This document shows positions 33,361 through 44,375 of a stretch of 64,000 nt of DNA, in pieces. Every line of letters begins with the position of its first letter. Within the stretch, counting starts at the first letter, position 1. Below the pieces are notes generated by a model that saw only the letters and a program-made list of their open reading frames with translations, ran no database searches and was not told the origin of the DNA. Position numbers and translations under genes: made by a program. The DNA is taken from the NCBI RefSeq assembly GCF_010977555.1, contig NZ_CP048815.1:744001-808000 (forward strand), given 5' to 3'. Source of the stretch: Caulobacter rhizosphaerae (GTDB lineage: Bacteria; Pseudomonadota; Alphaproteobacteria; Caulobacterales; Caulobacteraceae).

Positions 33361-33978
33361 CTAGACAAGCGCCTTGCGCGCCGCTTCCCAGTACTGCGCG
33401 CCGGTGATCAGCGTCACCACGGCGGCCAGCCACAGCAGGCCGTGGGTCGCGTAGGTGGCCGGGGTCACCACCGACGGAGCGGTCGGCAGGTGAAAGGCGG
33501 ACCATGAGGCCAGGACCATCTCGGCCCCGATCGCCACCAGCTGCAGGGTGGTCTTCCACTTGGCCAGCACGGTGACCGGCAGCTTGACGCCCTTGCCGGC
33601 GCCGACCTCACGCAGGGCGCTGACGGCGAACTCCCGGAACAGGATCAGGCCCGCCGGCAGGATCACCAGCGGATTGGGACCCAGGGCCATCAGGCCCAGC
33701 AGGGCGCCGCAGACCAGGATCTTGTCGCCGATCGGGTCGAGGATCGCGCCCCAGACGCTGACAGCGTCCAGCTTGCGGGCCAGCCAGCCGTCGAAGAAGT
33801 CGGTCACCGCCGCCACCACGAACGCCCAGAACGCCCAGCGCTGCAACGACATCTGCTGGTCCACGCTCAGCTGGTCGCTCAGCCACGGCACGCCGCCGGC
33901 CGCCGCGGCCAGGGCCACGAACATGAACAGGGCGATGACCAGGCGGGCGGAGGTCAGGATGTTGGGCAGGGCTTTCAT
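33361..33978 (-). CDS. pgsA: CDP-diacylglycerol--glycerol-3-phosphate 3-phosphatidyltransferase
   Basis: This 205-residue integral membrane enzyme makes phosphatidylglycerol phosphate. The CDP-alcohol phosphotransferase motif D-G-x2-A-R-x8-G-x3-D-x3-D is visible in FDGWLARKLDAVSVWGAILDPIGDK. The N-terminus MKALPNILTSARLVIALFM is typical. Its 3' end lies 20 bp from the IS element target site. Confidence 0.94.
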   Translation of the reverse strand: MKALPNILTSARLVIALFMFVALAAAAGGVPWLSDQLSVDQQMSLQRWAFWAFVVAAVTDFFDGWLARKLDAVSVWGAILDPIGDKILVCGALLGLMALGPNPLVILPAGLILFREFAVSALREVGAGKGVKLPVTVLAKWKTTLQLVAIGAEMVLASWSAFHLPTAPSVVTPATYATHGLLWLAAVVTLITGAQYWEAARKALV

Positions 33979-34236
33979 GGCGCCGGTTCTAACGCATGAA
34001 AGCGACGAAGGGCTATGGGGGCGGATCCCGATCACCAGGGCCGTCGTCGCAAGCCCAGGGCCTGATGACCTGCGAGGGACAAGGCTTGAGGCGATTCCGT
34101 CGGTTAGGCTTACCGCCGTGGAATGAACCCATCGTGCGCCGCGCGAAAACCCTGTCGTCGAGGTCGTTTCTGCCCTGGACCAGTTGACGCGGCGTCTTTC
34201 GGCCGCCAAGCCATGGCCAAGTTCTTCGAGGGCGTC

Positions 34237-35517
34237 ATGGCCAATACCGACCAACCGACCGCGACCAATTCCAACCGCCGCGTGCTGGCCGCCAGCCTGG
34301 TGGGCACGGCGGTGGAGTTCTACGACTTCTACATCTACGCCACCGCCGCCTCGCTGGTGTTCGGCCAGCTGTTCTTCCCGTCCAAGTCGGCCAGCCTGCA
34401 GCAGCTGGCCGCCTTCGCCAGCCTGGGCGTGGCCTTCCTGGCCCGGCCTCTTGGCGCCGTGGCCTTCGGCCACTTCGGGGACCGGGTCGGACGCAAGTCG
34501 ACCCTGGTGGCCTCGCTGCTGCTGATGGGCGGCTCGACCCTGGCGATCGCCTTCCTGCCCACCTACGCCACGGCCGGCTGGCTGGCGCCCGCTCTGCTGT
34601 GCTTGCTGCGGTTCGGCCAGGGCTTCGGCCTGGGCGGCGAGTGGGGCGGGGCGGCCTTGCTGGCGGTCGAGAACGCGCCGCCAGGCTGGCGGGCGCGGTT
34701 CGGCATGTTCCCGCAGCTGGGCGCGCCGGTCGGCTTCATCGCCGCCAACGGACTGTTCCTGATCCTGGGCCTGGTCCTGACGCCGGACCAGTTCCAGGAC
34801 TGGGGCTGGCGCCTGCCGTTCCTGGGCAGCGCGGCCCTGGTCGGGGTGGGGCTGTGGGTGCGGCTGAAGCTGACCGAGACCCCGGACTTCGCCGCCGCCA
34901 TCGCCCACGAGGCGCCGCCGGCCGTGCCGCTGGGCGAGCTGCTGCGCGACCACTGGAAGGCCACCCTCTGCGGAACGCTGGCGGCCGTCTGCTGCTTCGC
35001 CGTCTATTACCTGATGACCGCTTTCGCGTTAGGCTACGGCGCCAAGGACCTGGGCTATGGCCGCACCGGCATGCTGAGCGCCCAGTTGATCGCCATCCTG
35101 TTCATGGCCGCCGGCATCGTCGTGGCCGGCTACTGGGCCGACGCCGCCAGCCCGCGCCGGGTGCTGATGGCCGGCTGCGCCATGACCGTCGGGGTCGGGA
35201 TCCTGCTGCCGCTGATGATGGTGGCCGGCTCGCTGCCCACCATCGGCGCCTTCCTGGCGATCGGCCTGCTGGTCATGGGCTTCGTCTACGGACCGCTGGG
35301 CGCCTTCCTGCCCGACCTGTTTCCGGCCCGGGTGCGCTACACCGGCGCCTCGGCGGCCTTCAACCTCGGCGGCATCCTGGGCGGCGGCCTGGCGCCGACG
35401 ATCGCCCAGGCCCTGGCCAACCGGGGCGGCCTGGTCCCGGTGGGGGTCTATCTGGCGGTGGCGGCGGGACTGAGCTTCGTGGGCCTGCTGGCGCTGAAGC
35501 CGAAGGCGGCGGCCTAA
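34237..35517 (+). CDS. MFS transporter, metabolite:H+ symporter (MHS) type
   Basis: This 12-helix major facilitator has the MHS signature AFLARPLGAVAFGHFGDRVGRKSTLV after helix 2 and a GFGLGGEWGGAALLAVENAP stretch. Members import dicarboxylates, shikimate, proline-betaine or alpha-ketoglutarate with protons. ATG at 34237 (after GAGGGCGTC) is preferred to 34213. The substrate is not assigned. Confidence 0.88.
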   Translation: MANTDQPTATNSNRRVLAASLVGTAVEFYDFYIYATAASLVFGQLFFPSKSASLQQLAAFASLGVAFLARPLGAVAFGHFGDRVGRKSTLVASLLLMGGSTLAIAFLPTYATAGWLAPALLCLLRFGQGFGLGGEWGGAALLAVENAPPGWRARFGMFPQLGAPVGFIAANGLFLILGLVLTPDQFQDWGWRLPFLGSAALVGVGLWVRLKLTETPDFAAAIAHEAPPAVPLGELLRDHWKATLCGTLAAVCCFAVYYLMTAFALGYGAKDLGYGRTGMLSAQLIAILFMAAGIVVAGYWADAASPRRVLMAGCAMTVGVGILLPLMMVAGSLPTIGAFLAIGLLVMGFVYGPLGAFLPDLFPARVRYTGASAAFNLGGILGGGLAPTIAQALANRGGLVPVGVYLAVAAGLSFVGLLALKPKAAA

Positions 35518-35642
35518 CCCCAAATCCCGCTCATCCCGGCATTCGCCGAGATGAGTGGAATTGGAAGGGCGAACAGTTGTTTGCCCTTGGCGGATATCCG
35601 CGCCACTCTGCCTCCAACGATAAGATCTCGGGAGGCGGGCCC

Positions 35643-36809
35643 ATGAACCCTTCAACAGAATTCGACGTCATCGTCCACGGGGCGACCGGCTTCACCGGTC
35701 GGCTGGTGGCCGAGCACTTCGCCAACCATCACCCCGACGCCAAGTGGGCGATATCCGGCCGTAGCGCCGACAAGCTGGCCGCCGTGCGTGACGAGATCGG
35801 CGCGGCCTCCGACACGCCGCTGATCGTCGCGGACGCCGACGACCCCGCCTCGCTGCGGGCCATGGTCGCGCGGACCAAGGCGGTGCTGACCACCGTCGGC
35901 CCGTACCAGCTCTATGGCTCCGATCTGGTGGCCGCCTGCGCCGAGGCCGGAACCGACTATCTGGACCTGTGCGGCGAGCCGGCCTGGATGCGCCAGATGA
36001 TCGACGCCCACGAGGCGGCGGCCAAGGCCAGCGGGGCGCGGATCGTCTTCTCCTGCGGCTTCGACTCCATCCCGTTCGAGCTGGGCGTCTGGTTCGTGCA
36101 GCAGGAGGCGGCCCGGCGATTCGGCGCGCCTGTCGCCCGCGTGAAGGGGCGAGTGCGGGCCATGCGCGGCGGCTTCTCGGGCGGCACGGCGGCCAGCCTG
36201 AAGGCCACGATGGCCGCGGCGGCCCGCGACCCAAAGGTGCTGGAGCACCTGAAGGACCCCTTCGCCCTGACCCCCGATTTCGCCGGCCCCAAGCAGCCGC
36301 ATGGCGCGGCCGTGGCCCATGACGACGACCTGGACGCCTGGACCGCCCCGTTCGTGATGGCGGCCATCAACACCCGCAACGTCCACCGTTCCAACTGGCT
36401 GATGGGCCAGCCCTACGGCGCGGACTTCGTCTATGACGAGATGGTGCTGACCGGCTCCGGCGAGGCGGGCGAGGCTGCCGCCAAGCTCGTCACGGCCGCC
36501 AACGCCGCGATGGGCGCCGAGAGCGGACCCAAGCCGGGCGAGGGGCCCAGCAAGGCCGAGCGCGAGGCCGGCTTCTACGACCTGCTGTTCGTCGCCCTCG
36601 CCCCCGACGGCCGCCAGGTCCGGGCTGGCGTCAAGGGCGACAAGGACCCCGGCTACGGCTCGACCAGCAAGATGATCGCCGAGACGGCCTTGTGCCTGGT
36701 CGATACGCCGGAGGCGGCCGGCGGGATCTGGACCCCGGGTGCGGCCCTGCGGGGCAAGCTGGTGGAGCGGTTGCAGGCCAAGGCCGGACTAAACTTCGCG
36801 GTCGAGTAG
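35643..36809 (+). CDS. Saccharopine dehydrogenase-like / trans-acting enoyl reductase-like protein
   Basis: This 388-residue NAD(P)-binding protein has the N-terminal Rossmann motif IVHGATGFTGRLVAEHF, TVGPYQLYGSDLVAACAEAGTDYLDLCGE, and a C-terminal fold typical of the saccharopine dehydrogenase-like oxidoreductase family that includes mycobacterial enoyl reductase Rv2953. GGGAGG precedes the ATG. The true reaction in this organism is unknown. Confidence 0.85.
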   Translation: MNPSTEFDVIVHGATGFTGRLVAEHFANHHPDAKWAISGRSADKLAAVRDEIGAASDTPLIVADADDPASLRAMVARTKAVLTTVGPYQLYGSDLVAACAEAGTDYLDLCGEPAWMRQMIDAHEAAAKASGARIVFSCGFDSIPFELGVWFVQQEAARRFGAPVARVKGRVRAMRGGFSGGTAASLKATMAAAARDPKVLEHLKDPFALTPDFAGPKQPHGAAVAHDDDLDAWTAPFVMAAINTRNVHRSNWLMGQPYGADFVYDEMVLTGSGEAGEAAAKLVTAANAAMGAESGPKPGEGPSKAEREAGFYDLLFVALAPDGRQVRAGVKGDKDPGYGSTSKMIAETALCLVDTPEAAGGIWTPGAALRGKLVERLQAKAGLNFAVE

Positions 36810-36874
36810 GGCGATCGGCGCTTTTTCCGGCCGACGCCGTTGCCAACTTCGCCGTCCGCGGCGACCCTGGCGCC

Positions 36875-38407
36875 ATGCTGATCTTCGAGTGGATCCTGGC
36901 CCTGCTGCTGGGCGCGGTGCTGCTGTCGACCCTGGCCCGGCGGATCGGGGTTCCGTATCCGGCGCTGCTGGCCCTGGGCGGGGCGGCGGTGGCCCTGGTT
37001 CCCGGCGCGCCCCGGCTGGACCTGGAGCCGGAGCTGATCCTGGCCCTGTTCATCGCCCCGGTCCTGCTGGACGCGGCCTATGACTCCTCGCTGCGAGACC
37101 TGAAGGACAACTGGCGGCCGGTCTCGTCCCTGGTGCTGGTGGCCGTGAGCCTGACCACCTTGGGCGTCGCCTGGGTGGCGCGGCTGCTGTTTCCGGACAT
37201 GCCCTGGCCGGCCGCCATCGCCCTGGGGGCCATCGTCGCCCCGCCGGACGCGGTGGCGGCCCTGGCCGTGCTGCGCCAGATCCAGCCGCCGCACCGGATC
37301 CTCAAGGTCCTGGAGGGCGAGAGCCTGCTGAACGACGCCTCGGCCCTGCTGATCTACCGCCTGGCCGTGGGGGCGGTCGGCGGCGGCTTCAGCCTGGCCC
37401 ATGCGGCTCCCACCCTGGCCCTGGTGGCCGTGGGCAGCGTGGTGGCCGGCTATGGTCTGGCGCGGCTGACCGGCCTGTTCTTCCACCGCATCACCGACGT
37501 GCCCAGTTCGGTGATCGTCCAGTTCGTCTCGACCTTCGGGGTGTGGATCCTGGCCGAGCGGCTGGGCCTGTCGGGGGTGGTGACCATCGTCGTCTACGGC
37601 GTGACCGTCGCCTGGCGGCCGGGCGCGCAGCTGTCGGCGCGATTGCGCATCCCGTCCTTCGCGGTCTGGGAGTCGGTGACCGTGGTGCTGAACGTCCTGG
37701 CCTTCACCCTGATCGGCCTGCAACTTCGCCCCATCCTGGAGGGTTTGTCGCATCAGGAGCGGTTCGATTACGTGCGCGCCGCCCTGGTGATCCTGGCCAC
37801 GGTGATCGCCGTGCGGATCGCCTGGGTGATGAGCTACAACACCGCCGTCCGGTTGAAGAACCATTGGTTCGGCGTCCATGTCGCCCGGTCCAGCATGGCC
37901 CCGCCCACGGCGCGCGGCGGTTTGGCCGTCGCCTGGTGCGGGATGCGCGGCATGGTCACCCTGGCCGCCGCCCTGGCCTTGCCCGAGGGCTTTCCCTATC
38001 GCGACTTCATCCTGTTGGCCGCCTTCGCGGTGGTGCTGGGCACGCTGGTCGTCCAGGGCCTGACCCTGAAGCCGCTGCTTCGGATCCTGCGCCTGCCCGA
38101 CGACGACCCGGTGCGCAAGGAGCTGAAACTGGCCCGCGCCAAGGCGCTGAAGGCCGCGCTGGCCGAACTGGACGGCGATCGGTCCGAGGCCGCGGACGCG
38201 CTGCGGCGGGAGCTGGGCGAGGCCCTGGACCAGACCCGCAAGGGCGCCGACGCCCGCGACTCCGCCGAGAACGCCCTGCGCCGGCGGGTGGTGGCGGTGT
38301 CGCGCGAGGCCATCGCCGACCTGCGCCGGCGCGGCGAGATCGGCGACGACGCCTATCGGGCGCTGGAGGAGGAGTTCGACTGGCTGGAGCTGGCGGCGCG
38401 GGAGTAA
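36875..38407 (+). CDS. Na+/H+ antiporter, CPA1 family
   Basis: This 510-residue membrane protein has about twelve helices. CPA1 signatures include GAIVAPPDAVAALAVL, LEGESLLNDASALLIY (ion-binding aspartates) and a C-terminal cytoplasmic helical tail (after ~residue 410) that probably regulates transport. It would exchange cytoplasmic Na+ or K+ for protons. The start at 36875 begins directly at the first helix. Confidence 0.92.
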   Translation: MLIFEWILALLLGAVLLSTLARRIGVPYPALLALGGAAVALVPGAPRLDLEPELILALFIAPVLLDAAYDSSLRDLKDNWRPVSSLVLVAVSLTTLGVAWVARLLFPDMPWPAAIALGAIVAPPDAVAALAVLRQIQPPHRILKVLEGESLLNDASALLIYRLAVGAVGGGFSLAHAAPTLALVAVGSVVAGYGLARLTGLFFHRITDVPSSVIVQFVSTFGVWILAERLGLSGVVTIVVYGVTVAWRPGAQLSARLRIPSFAVWESVTVVLNVLAFTLIGLQLRPILEGLSHQERFDYVRAALVILATVIAVRIAWVMSYNTAVRLKNHWFGVHVARSSMAPPTARGGLAVAWCGMRGMVTLAAALALPEGFPYRDFILLAAFAVVLGTLVVQGLTLKPLLRILRLPDDDPVRKELKLARAKALKAALAELDGDRSEAADALRRELGEALDQTRKGADARDSAENALRRRVVAVSREAIADLRRRGEIGDDAYRALEEEFDWLELAARE

Positions 38408-38422
38408 GGGACGTCCACGATT

Positions 38423-38448
38423 GGGGACAGGCGCATGCGCCTGTCCCC
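38423..38448. repeat. 26-bp perfect palindrome, intergenic copy
   Basis: Identical to 17716-17741. It lies between the convergent antiporter and helicase genes, where it could act as a transcript end signal. Confidence 0.88.
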
Positions 38449-38456
38449 GTCCCCCG

Positions 38457-41400
38457 TCACGGCTCCAGCGACACCACCGGCAGGACCGCGGCCGCGTGGG
38501 CGAAGACGCCGGCGGTGCGCCAGGCGTCGTGGCGGCCGACGACGTACAGCGCCTTCTTGGCCCGGGTCACCGCCACGTTGAGGATGTTGGGGGCGCCGCC
38601 CGCCCAGTTTCGCGAGCCGCGGCCGGCGTCTGCGCTGGCCCCCAGCACCAGGATCACGGCCTCGGCCTCCTTGCCCTGGAAGGTGTGGACGGTGCCGACC
38701 CGCGTCTCGCCCCAGCGCCGGTGCTGCTTGGCGGGCACGCCCAGTTGCTCAAGCACGCCGCTGCGCACGACCAAGGCCCGCAAGGTGTCGGCGACTTCGC
38801 GGAACGGGGCGATTAGGTAGAGATCGGGATCGTGCACGCCCTGTTCGGCCAGCCGCCGCAGCAGGTCCAGCACGACCTGACCCTCGCGCGGGCTCCACTT
38901 GGCCGAACTGGACATGACGTCGAGCCAGCAGCTGCCCGGCGCGATCTCGGCCAGGGCCCGGCGGATCGGCGAGGGGGATGGGCTGATCGCGTGGACCATC
39001 AGGCCGTCATAGGCGATCGTGTTGGAGATCGAGAACATCGGCTCCTCGCACCGGCGGTGCACCAGCAGCGGCATGCCGATCCGCCGGGCGTCCGCGCCCC
39101 AGCCGACGGCGGCGGTCAGGGGGCTTGCGGCGTCGGCCAGGGTCTGGACCGAGGCGCGGGGCGCGGCCCAGACATCTGGATGGGCGCCCCGGCTGGAGAA
39201 GATCGACCGCACCAGGCCGGCCGGAACGGTCGAAACGGGCTCGATCTGAAGGGGATCGCCGATGACCAGCGCCCGCCGCGCCCGCCACAGGGCGCCGACG
39301 GCGGCTTGGGGCGTGGCCTGGCCGGCCTCGTCGACGATCAGCCACCCCACCGAAGCCTCGCCCAGGCCGTCCATGAGCCGGTCGAGCGAGGCGAAGGTGG
39401 TCGAGACCACGGGCACGACCAGGAAGAAGCTGTCCCACAGGGCGTCGAGGTGGGCCGCGGCCCCGGACGGCAGGCGCTTGCCCTTCAGGTGGTCCATCAT
39501 CAGGGCCAGGTTCGACTTCATCGGCCGGGCGGCGGCGTCGAGGAAGGCGCGGTGCAGGGCCAGGGTGGCGGCGAACCGCTTGTCGCGGGCCTCGGTCAGG
39601 GCCGCGTCGGCCCAGGGGCTGGCCGTGTGGATCGCCGCGTGGCCGCTCTCCCAGAAGCCGGGACCGATTTGGTCGCCGTAGAGCGCCCGGCCCTCGGCTT
39701 CCAGCCGCAGCAGGGCCTCGCGCCGGACCATGGCCTCGGCTCGGGCCGCCTGGGCCAGGGTCAGCCGGGCCGCGGCGTCGCGGGCCCGCCGGTCGGCGGC
39801 GTCCTGCTCGGCGCGCGCCGCCGCTTGGTCCGCCATGGCCCGTTCGAGCAGGGCCAGGGTGCGGGCCTGGGACTGCCGCCAGGCGGTGTCCTGGCCGACC
39901 AGCCGCGCCACCCATCCCGGGCGCAGGGCCGCGCCGCCGTCGTGCAGCCGGCGGGCGTCGGCCAGCGCCGCCTCGGCGCGCGTCAGGGCCAGGGCCGCCG
40001 CCTCCCGGGTCTCTGCGGCCGCCCGTCCGTCGGCCTGGGCGGTCGCCTCGGCGGCCTGGGCGTCCTCCAGGGCCTGCTGGACGGCCGCGGCGTCGGCCAG
40101 CGCCAGGCGCATCTGCTCGCGTCCGGCCAACAGCCGGGCGACAGCGGACTTGCGCTCGCGATAGTCCATCTGGGCCCGCCGCCAGCGCTCGCGCGCCTCG
40201 CCCCGCGTGCGGGGCGGGGCTTCGGTGGCGACAATGGCCGGCGGTTCGGCCTCGGCCCGGCCGTTGACGGTGGCCAGGTACTTCTCCAGGCCCCAGTCGG
40301 GGTCCCACCAGACGCTTTCGACGAACTCCGAGCGGTTCTTGCGATTGCCCAGCACCGCCGCGACCAGGCCCCAGCAGTCGGCGTCGCCGCCCTGGGCGAC
40401 GCGGGCGGTATCGGCGAAATAGCGGACGGCGGCCGGATCGTTGACCGCCCCGGCCAGGGGCAGTTCGGCGCTGACATTGCGGACGGCGGCGTTGTTGGAC
40501 GAGGCCACCACCACGCCGCGCCCGGCCAGGGCCGCCGACGGACGATACAGCACCCGCTTGTGGCCGCTCTCGGCCACCAGCTCGACCGGCGAGAAGGCCG
40601 AGGTCGGATCGTCCAGCGCGACCAGGGCGTCGGCGCGGGCTTCCAGCACCGCGGCGATCACGTCGCGCAACAGGGTGGTCTTGCCGGTGCCCGGCGGCCC
40701 GTTGATCGACAGCAGGCCGCCATCGGCCAGGTCGCGAACGGCGGCGTTGACCGCCGCCTGCTGCAGGGTGACCAGCTTGGCCGGACGGGGCGCGGGCCAG
40801 CGCGCGCCGGGCGTCAGGGCCGGCGCCACAAGGCTCTCCAGCACCGCCTTGTCGGCCAGCACGTCCAACTGTTCGGTCGAGATAGGCCGCCAGGGTCGCG
40901 CCGCCCGCCCCGGCCGCAAGCGCCGTGCGCACGCGGTGGAGGTCGCGCAGGTAGAAGCTGTTGATGATGTCGACCGGCTCGCCGTCGGCCTCGCCGACCA
41001 CGCGGATGGCCACGCGCGGCCGTTCCAGCAGGTCGGCCGGCAGTTCCAGCGCGGTCATGATCGCCGCCATGCCTTCGAGGAACCGCTGTCGCGAGGTGGC
41101 GACCTTGCGGCCGTCCAGGTCCAGCTGGACCAGCGCCTGTCCCAGTTGGTGGCGCAACTCGCCCTCCAGGTCGACGAACGCATGCAGGCGGTCGATGTCG
41201 CCGGCCAGCACGCGTCCGCACGCCCAGCCGAAACTGGACAGCAGCAGGCTCGAGGGCAGGGCCCGGCCCGCCTCGTCGAAGGCGGCCAGGGCCAGCACCG
41301 CCACGCCCACGCCCCGCTCGCGCTCAGGGCCCTCCGGCTGGACCTCGGTCACCAGGCGTTCGACCGCCGGCTCCATCTTCACGAAGCCCAAGGGCACGTA

Positions 41401-41718
41401 CCAGACAAGACGGTCGTCCTCGGACATCGCCAGTCGCTCGCGATCGCCCTCGGGGCCTTCCCAGGGCATCCGGCCGCTGGCCAGGTCGAACGGGAACAGG
41501 GCGCGGGGCAGCGGAGCGTCGCGCTGGCCTCTGGGTTTTCGCCTGGCGGGCGGCGGCTCGCGTCCCAGCAGGTCTTCCTGCGTCGCGAAGGTCTGGGGCT
41601 GCAGCGCCTCGACCGCCAGCCAGGCGTTGAGCAGAGCGACGGGATCGGGATTGTCCGCCGGTGAGGCCTGCGCGGACGCAGCCTGGCCGAACCTGGACTG
41701 AGGGGACGCAACAACCAT
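38457..41718 (-). pseudogene. AAA-type superfamily 1 helicase, frameshifted
   Basis: The N-terminal part (reading frame from 41718, MVVASPQSRFGQ) encodes ~270 residues ending GGATLAAYL. Near 40880 the frame must change. The second frame continues STEQLDVLADKAVLESLVAPAL and carries motif I GPPGTGKTTLL, a coiled-coil-rich insertion, motif II LIVDEAGQATPQ, motif III VIGDPLQIEP and motifs V-VI (VGTVHTFQGKEAEAVI, NVAVTRAKKALYVVG). These match the DNA2/UPF1-like helicase group. The helicase core itself is intact, so only the front part is separated. The change is equivalent to one extra or two missing bases. Confidence 0.8.
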
Positions 41719-41813
41719 GGCGCACTCGGCAAGCCTGGACGGAGAACCAGCCGTCTCAGGATTGCACTATTGTCGTCACACGCCTGGGGAGTAAATGGCG
41801 CCGCCGCGTTTTC

Positions 41814-43724
41814 TCAACCTTTGCGGAAGAAGGCGTGGATCCGCTCGGCCAGGGGCTGACTGACGCCGTCGACCTTCATCAGGTCCTCGACCCCGGCCCG
41901 AGCCACGCCCTTGGCCGAGCCGAACGCGTGCAGCAGGGCCTTCTTGCGACCGGGACCGACGCCCTCGATCTCGTCGAGCGGGTTCTTCTTCAGGTCCATC
42001 GAGCGCCGCGTGCGGTGGGCGCCGATCGCGAAGCGGTGGGCCTCGTCGCGCAGGCGCTGCAGGTAGTAGAGCACCGGCGACTTGGGCTCGAGCATGAACG
42101 GGGTCTTGTCGGGCAGGAAGAACCGCTCCAGCCCCGCGTCGCGGTCCGGACCCTTGGCGACGCCGACGATGGCGATGTCGTCGACGCCCAGGTCGGCCAT
42201 CACCTCCAGCGCCGCGTCCAACTGGCCCTTGCCGCCGTCGACCAGCACCAGGTCGGGACGGGTGGAGCTGTCGCCCTCCTCCTCTTCCTTGACCAGGCGG
42301 GCGAAGCGGCGGCGCAGGACCTCCTTCATCATCCCGTAGTCGTCGCCTGGCGTCAGCTCGGTCGAGCGGATGTTGAACTTGCGGTACTGGCCCTTCATGA
42401 AGCCCTCGGGTCCGGCCACGATCATGCCGCCGACGGCGTTGGTGCCCTGGATGTGGCTGTTGTCGTAGACCTCGATCCGCTCGGGCGGGGCCTCCAGGCC
42501 AAAGGCCTCACAGACGCCGGCCAGCAGCTTGGTCTGGGCCGAGCCCTCGGCCATCTTCCGGCCCAGGGCTTCCTTGGCGTTGGTCAGCGCATGGCCGACC
42601 AGGTCGGCTTTTTCCCCGCGCCTGGGCGTGGCGATCTCGACCTTGCGGCCGCTCTTCAGGCAGAAGGCCTCGGCCAGCAGGTCGCGGTCGGCCGGCTCCA
42701 GGTTGGTCAGGATCAGGCGCGGGATGGGCTTGTCGTCGTAGAACTGGCCCAGGAACGCGGTCAGGATCCGCTGCTCCTCGCTGGCCGTCTCGTCCTCCTC
42801 CTCGGCGTTGCCGGTCACGCGCGGGAAGTAGGCTCGGTTACCCCAGTTCTGGCCGGCCCGGAAGAAGAACACCTGCACGCAGGCCTGGCCGCCCTCGACG
42901 TGCAGGGCCACGACGTCGGCCTCCTCCACGGTCTCGGGATTGATCTGGCTTTCCTGGGCCACGGCGGCCAGGGCGCGGATGCGGTCGCGCAGGCGGGCGG
43001 CGCGCTCGAACTCCAGGTCCTCGGCCGCGGCCTCCATCTGCTGGGCGATCAGGGCCATGACCGCGCGGGACTTCCCTCTCAAGAAAGCCTCGGCCTGGTC
43101 GACCAGGGCCTGGTAGTCGTCCTTGCCGATCAGGCCGGTGCACGGGGCGGCGCAGCGCTTGATCTGGTGCAGCATGCAGGGCCGCGAGCGGGTCTCGTAG
43201 ACGCTGTCGCTGCACGAGCGCAGCAGGAAGGCCTTCTGCAGGGTGTTGAGCGTGCGGTTCACCGCCCCGGCGCTGGCGAACGGCCCGAAATAGTCGCCCT
43301 TGATGGTGTGGGCGCCGCGATGCTTGCGAAGCTGGGGGGCGTCGTGATCGCGGCGGATCATGATCTCGGGAAAGCTCTTGTCGTCGCGCAGCAGCACGTT
43401 GAAGCGCGGCTTCAGCGACTTGATCAGGTTGATCTCGAGCAGCAGGGCGTCGGCTTCGGTGCGGGTGGTCACGAACTCCATCGACCGCGTGGCGTCGACC
43501 ATGTGGGCGATACGGTTGGTGTGGAAGCGGCCCTGGGCGTACTGCACGACCCGCTTCTTCAGGCTCTTGGCCTTGCCGACGTAGAGGACTTCCTCGTTCT
43601 CGCCGATCATCCGATAGACGCCTGGCGCGTCGGGCAGGCGCGAGACCTCGTCCTTGATCAGGGCGGCGCCCTTCAGGGCGTTGGCGGGGGCGATGTCGGT
43701 CGTCGTATCGGTCACGAGCGACAT
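41814..43724 (-). CDS. uvrC: Excinuclease ABC subunit C
   Basis: This 636-residue nucleotide-excision nuclease has the GIY-YIG domain at the front ([24 protein letters not shown]), a cysteine cluster ([26 protein letters not shown]) and a UVR domain. It also has the RNase H-like endonuclease domain ([19 protein letters not shown] and [17 protein letters not shown]) and C-terminal helix-hairpin-helix repeats ([18 protein letters not shown]). The gene lies 25 bp upstream of a TA pair on the same strand. Confidence 0.97.
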   Translation of the reverse strand: MSLVTDTTTDIAPANALKGAALIKDEVSRLPDAPGVYRMIGENEEVLYVGKAKSLKKRVVQYAQGRFHTNRIAHMVDATRSMEFVTTRTEADALLLEINLIKSLKPRFNVLLRDDKSFPEIMIRRDHDAPQLRKHRGAHTIKGDYFGPFASAGAVNRTLNTLQKAFLLRSCSDSVYETRSRPCMLHQIKRCAAPCTGLIGKDDYQALVDQAEAFLRGKSRAVMALIAQQMEAAAEDLEFERAARLRDRIRALAAVAQESQINPETVEEADVVALHVEGGQACVQVFFFRAGQNWGNRAYFPRVTGNAEEEDETASEEQRILTAFLGQFYDDKPIPRLILTNLEPADRDLLAEAFCLKSGRKVEIATPRRGEKADLVGHALTNAKEALGRKMAEGSAQTKLLAGVCEAFGLEAPPERIEVYDNSHIQGTNAVGGMIVAGPEGFMKGQYRKFNIRSTELTPGDDYGMMKEVLRRRFARLVKEEEEGDSSTRPDLVLVDGGKGQLDAALEVMADLGVDDIAIVGVAKGPDRDAGLERFFLPDKTPFMLEPKSPVLYYLQRLRDEAHRFAIGAHRTRRSMDLKKNPLDEIEGVGPGRKKALLHAFGSAKGVARAGVEDLMKVDGVSQPLAERIHAFFRKG

Positions 43725-43743
43725 ATAGGCGAGTCTGGCGCGG

Positions 43744-44022
43744 TCAGCGATCTTCGAGGCTGTGGAAGATGCGCAGGATAATCACGTGCTGGGGCTGCAC
43801 ATCATATTGGAGTACGTAGCCAGCCGAGCCGAAGGGAACGATGAGTTCGCGCAGGCCCTCTGGGATCGCGCGGCCTCGTTCCGGAAATTCGCCTAGGGAC
43901 TTATAGGCGGCAATGATGACGTGGACCGCCTCGCGCGTGACGTGAGGCGCACGCTCTTCCAGCCATTGCCTGAGGCGGTTCAGGTCGCGTCTCGCCGTCG
44001 GCGAGAATTCGACTGTTCTCAT
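43744..44022 (-). CDS. RelE/ParE-family toxin
   Basis: This 92-residue protein starts at [26 protein letters not shown] and ends in [22 protein letters not shown], the ParE/RelE fold with the conserved C-terminal R..H motif. Its ATG overlaps the antitoxin stop by four bases (ATGA). Such toxins either inhibit gyrase or cleave mRNA; sequence cannot decide. The longer reading to 44088 includes antitoxin-coding sequence. Confidence 0.88.
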   Translation of the reverse strand: MRTVEFSPTARRDLNRLRQWLEERAPHVTREAVHVIIAAYKSLGEFPERGRAIPEGLRELIVPFGSAGYVLQYDVQPQHVIILRIFHSLEDR

Positions 44023-44315
44023 TCGCGGACACGAGGGCGAGGCTCCGGCGGAGGAAGTTCGGCGTCGGTTCCCCAGGATCGCATCCACCGCTCGATGTCC
44101 TCAAGGGGAATGCCGCCATTGCGCAAAGTCTCGTTCGCCTCGCGCCGAAGCTCCTTCCAATAGGCGTCGTCTTCCTTGCGCGGATCGAGGCCCGTATAGG
44201 CGTCGAGGAGTTGCGTGGCGTACTCGTCCAAGCTCTTGCCCAGGTCTTCGGACACAGCCTTCAGCCGCTCGGCAAGCGCCGCATCGATCTTCAGCATGTG
44301 ATCGCCATCGGCCAT
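44019..44315 (-). CDS. Antitoxin of the RelBE/ParDE-type pair
   Basis: This 98-residue protein has an N-terminal DNA-binding segment (MLKIDAALAERLKAVSEDLGKSLDEYATQLLDAYT) and a helical C-terminal part that would neutralise the toxin. ParD-like start. It is the first gene of the pair, as expected for type II systems. An internal start at 44297 is also possible. Confidence 0.82.
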   Translation of the reverse strand: MADGDHMLKIDAALAERLKAVSEDLGKSLDEYATQLLDAYTGLDPRKEDDAYWKELRREANETLRNGGIPLEDIERWMRSWGTDAELPPPEPRPRVRE

Positions 44316-44375
44316 GACCAAATGTCCCACCATCCCCGTTTGTCGTCAACGCGGCGGGGCGGTATGACGCCCGCC

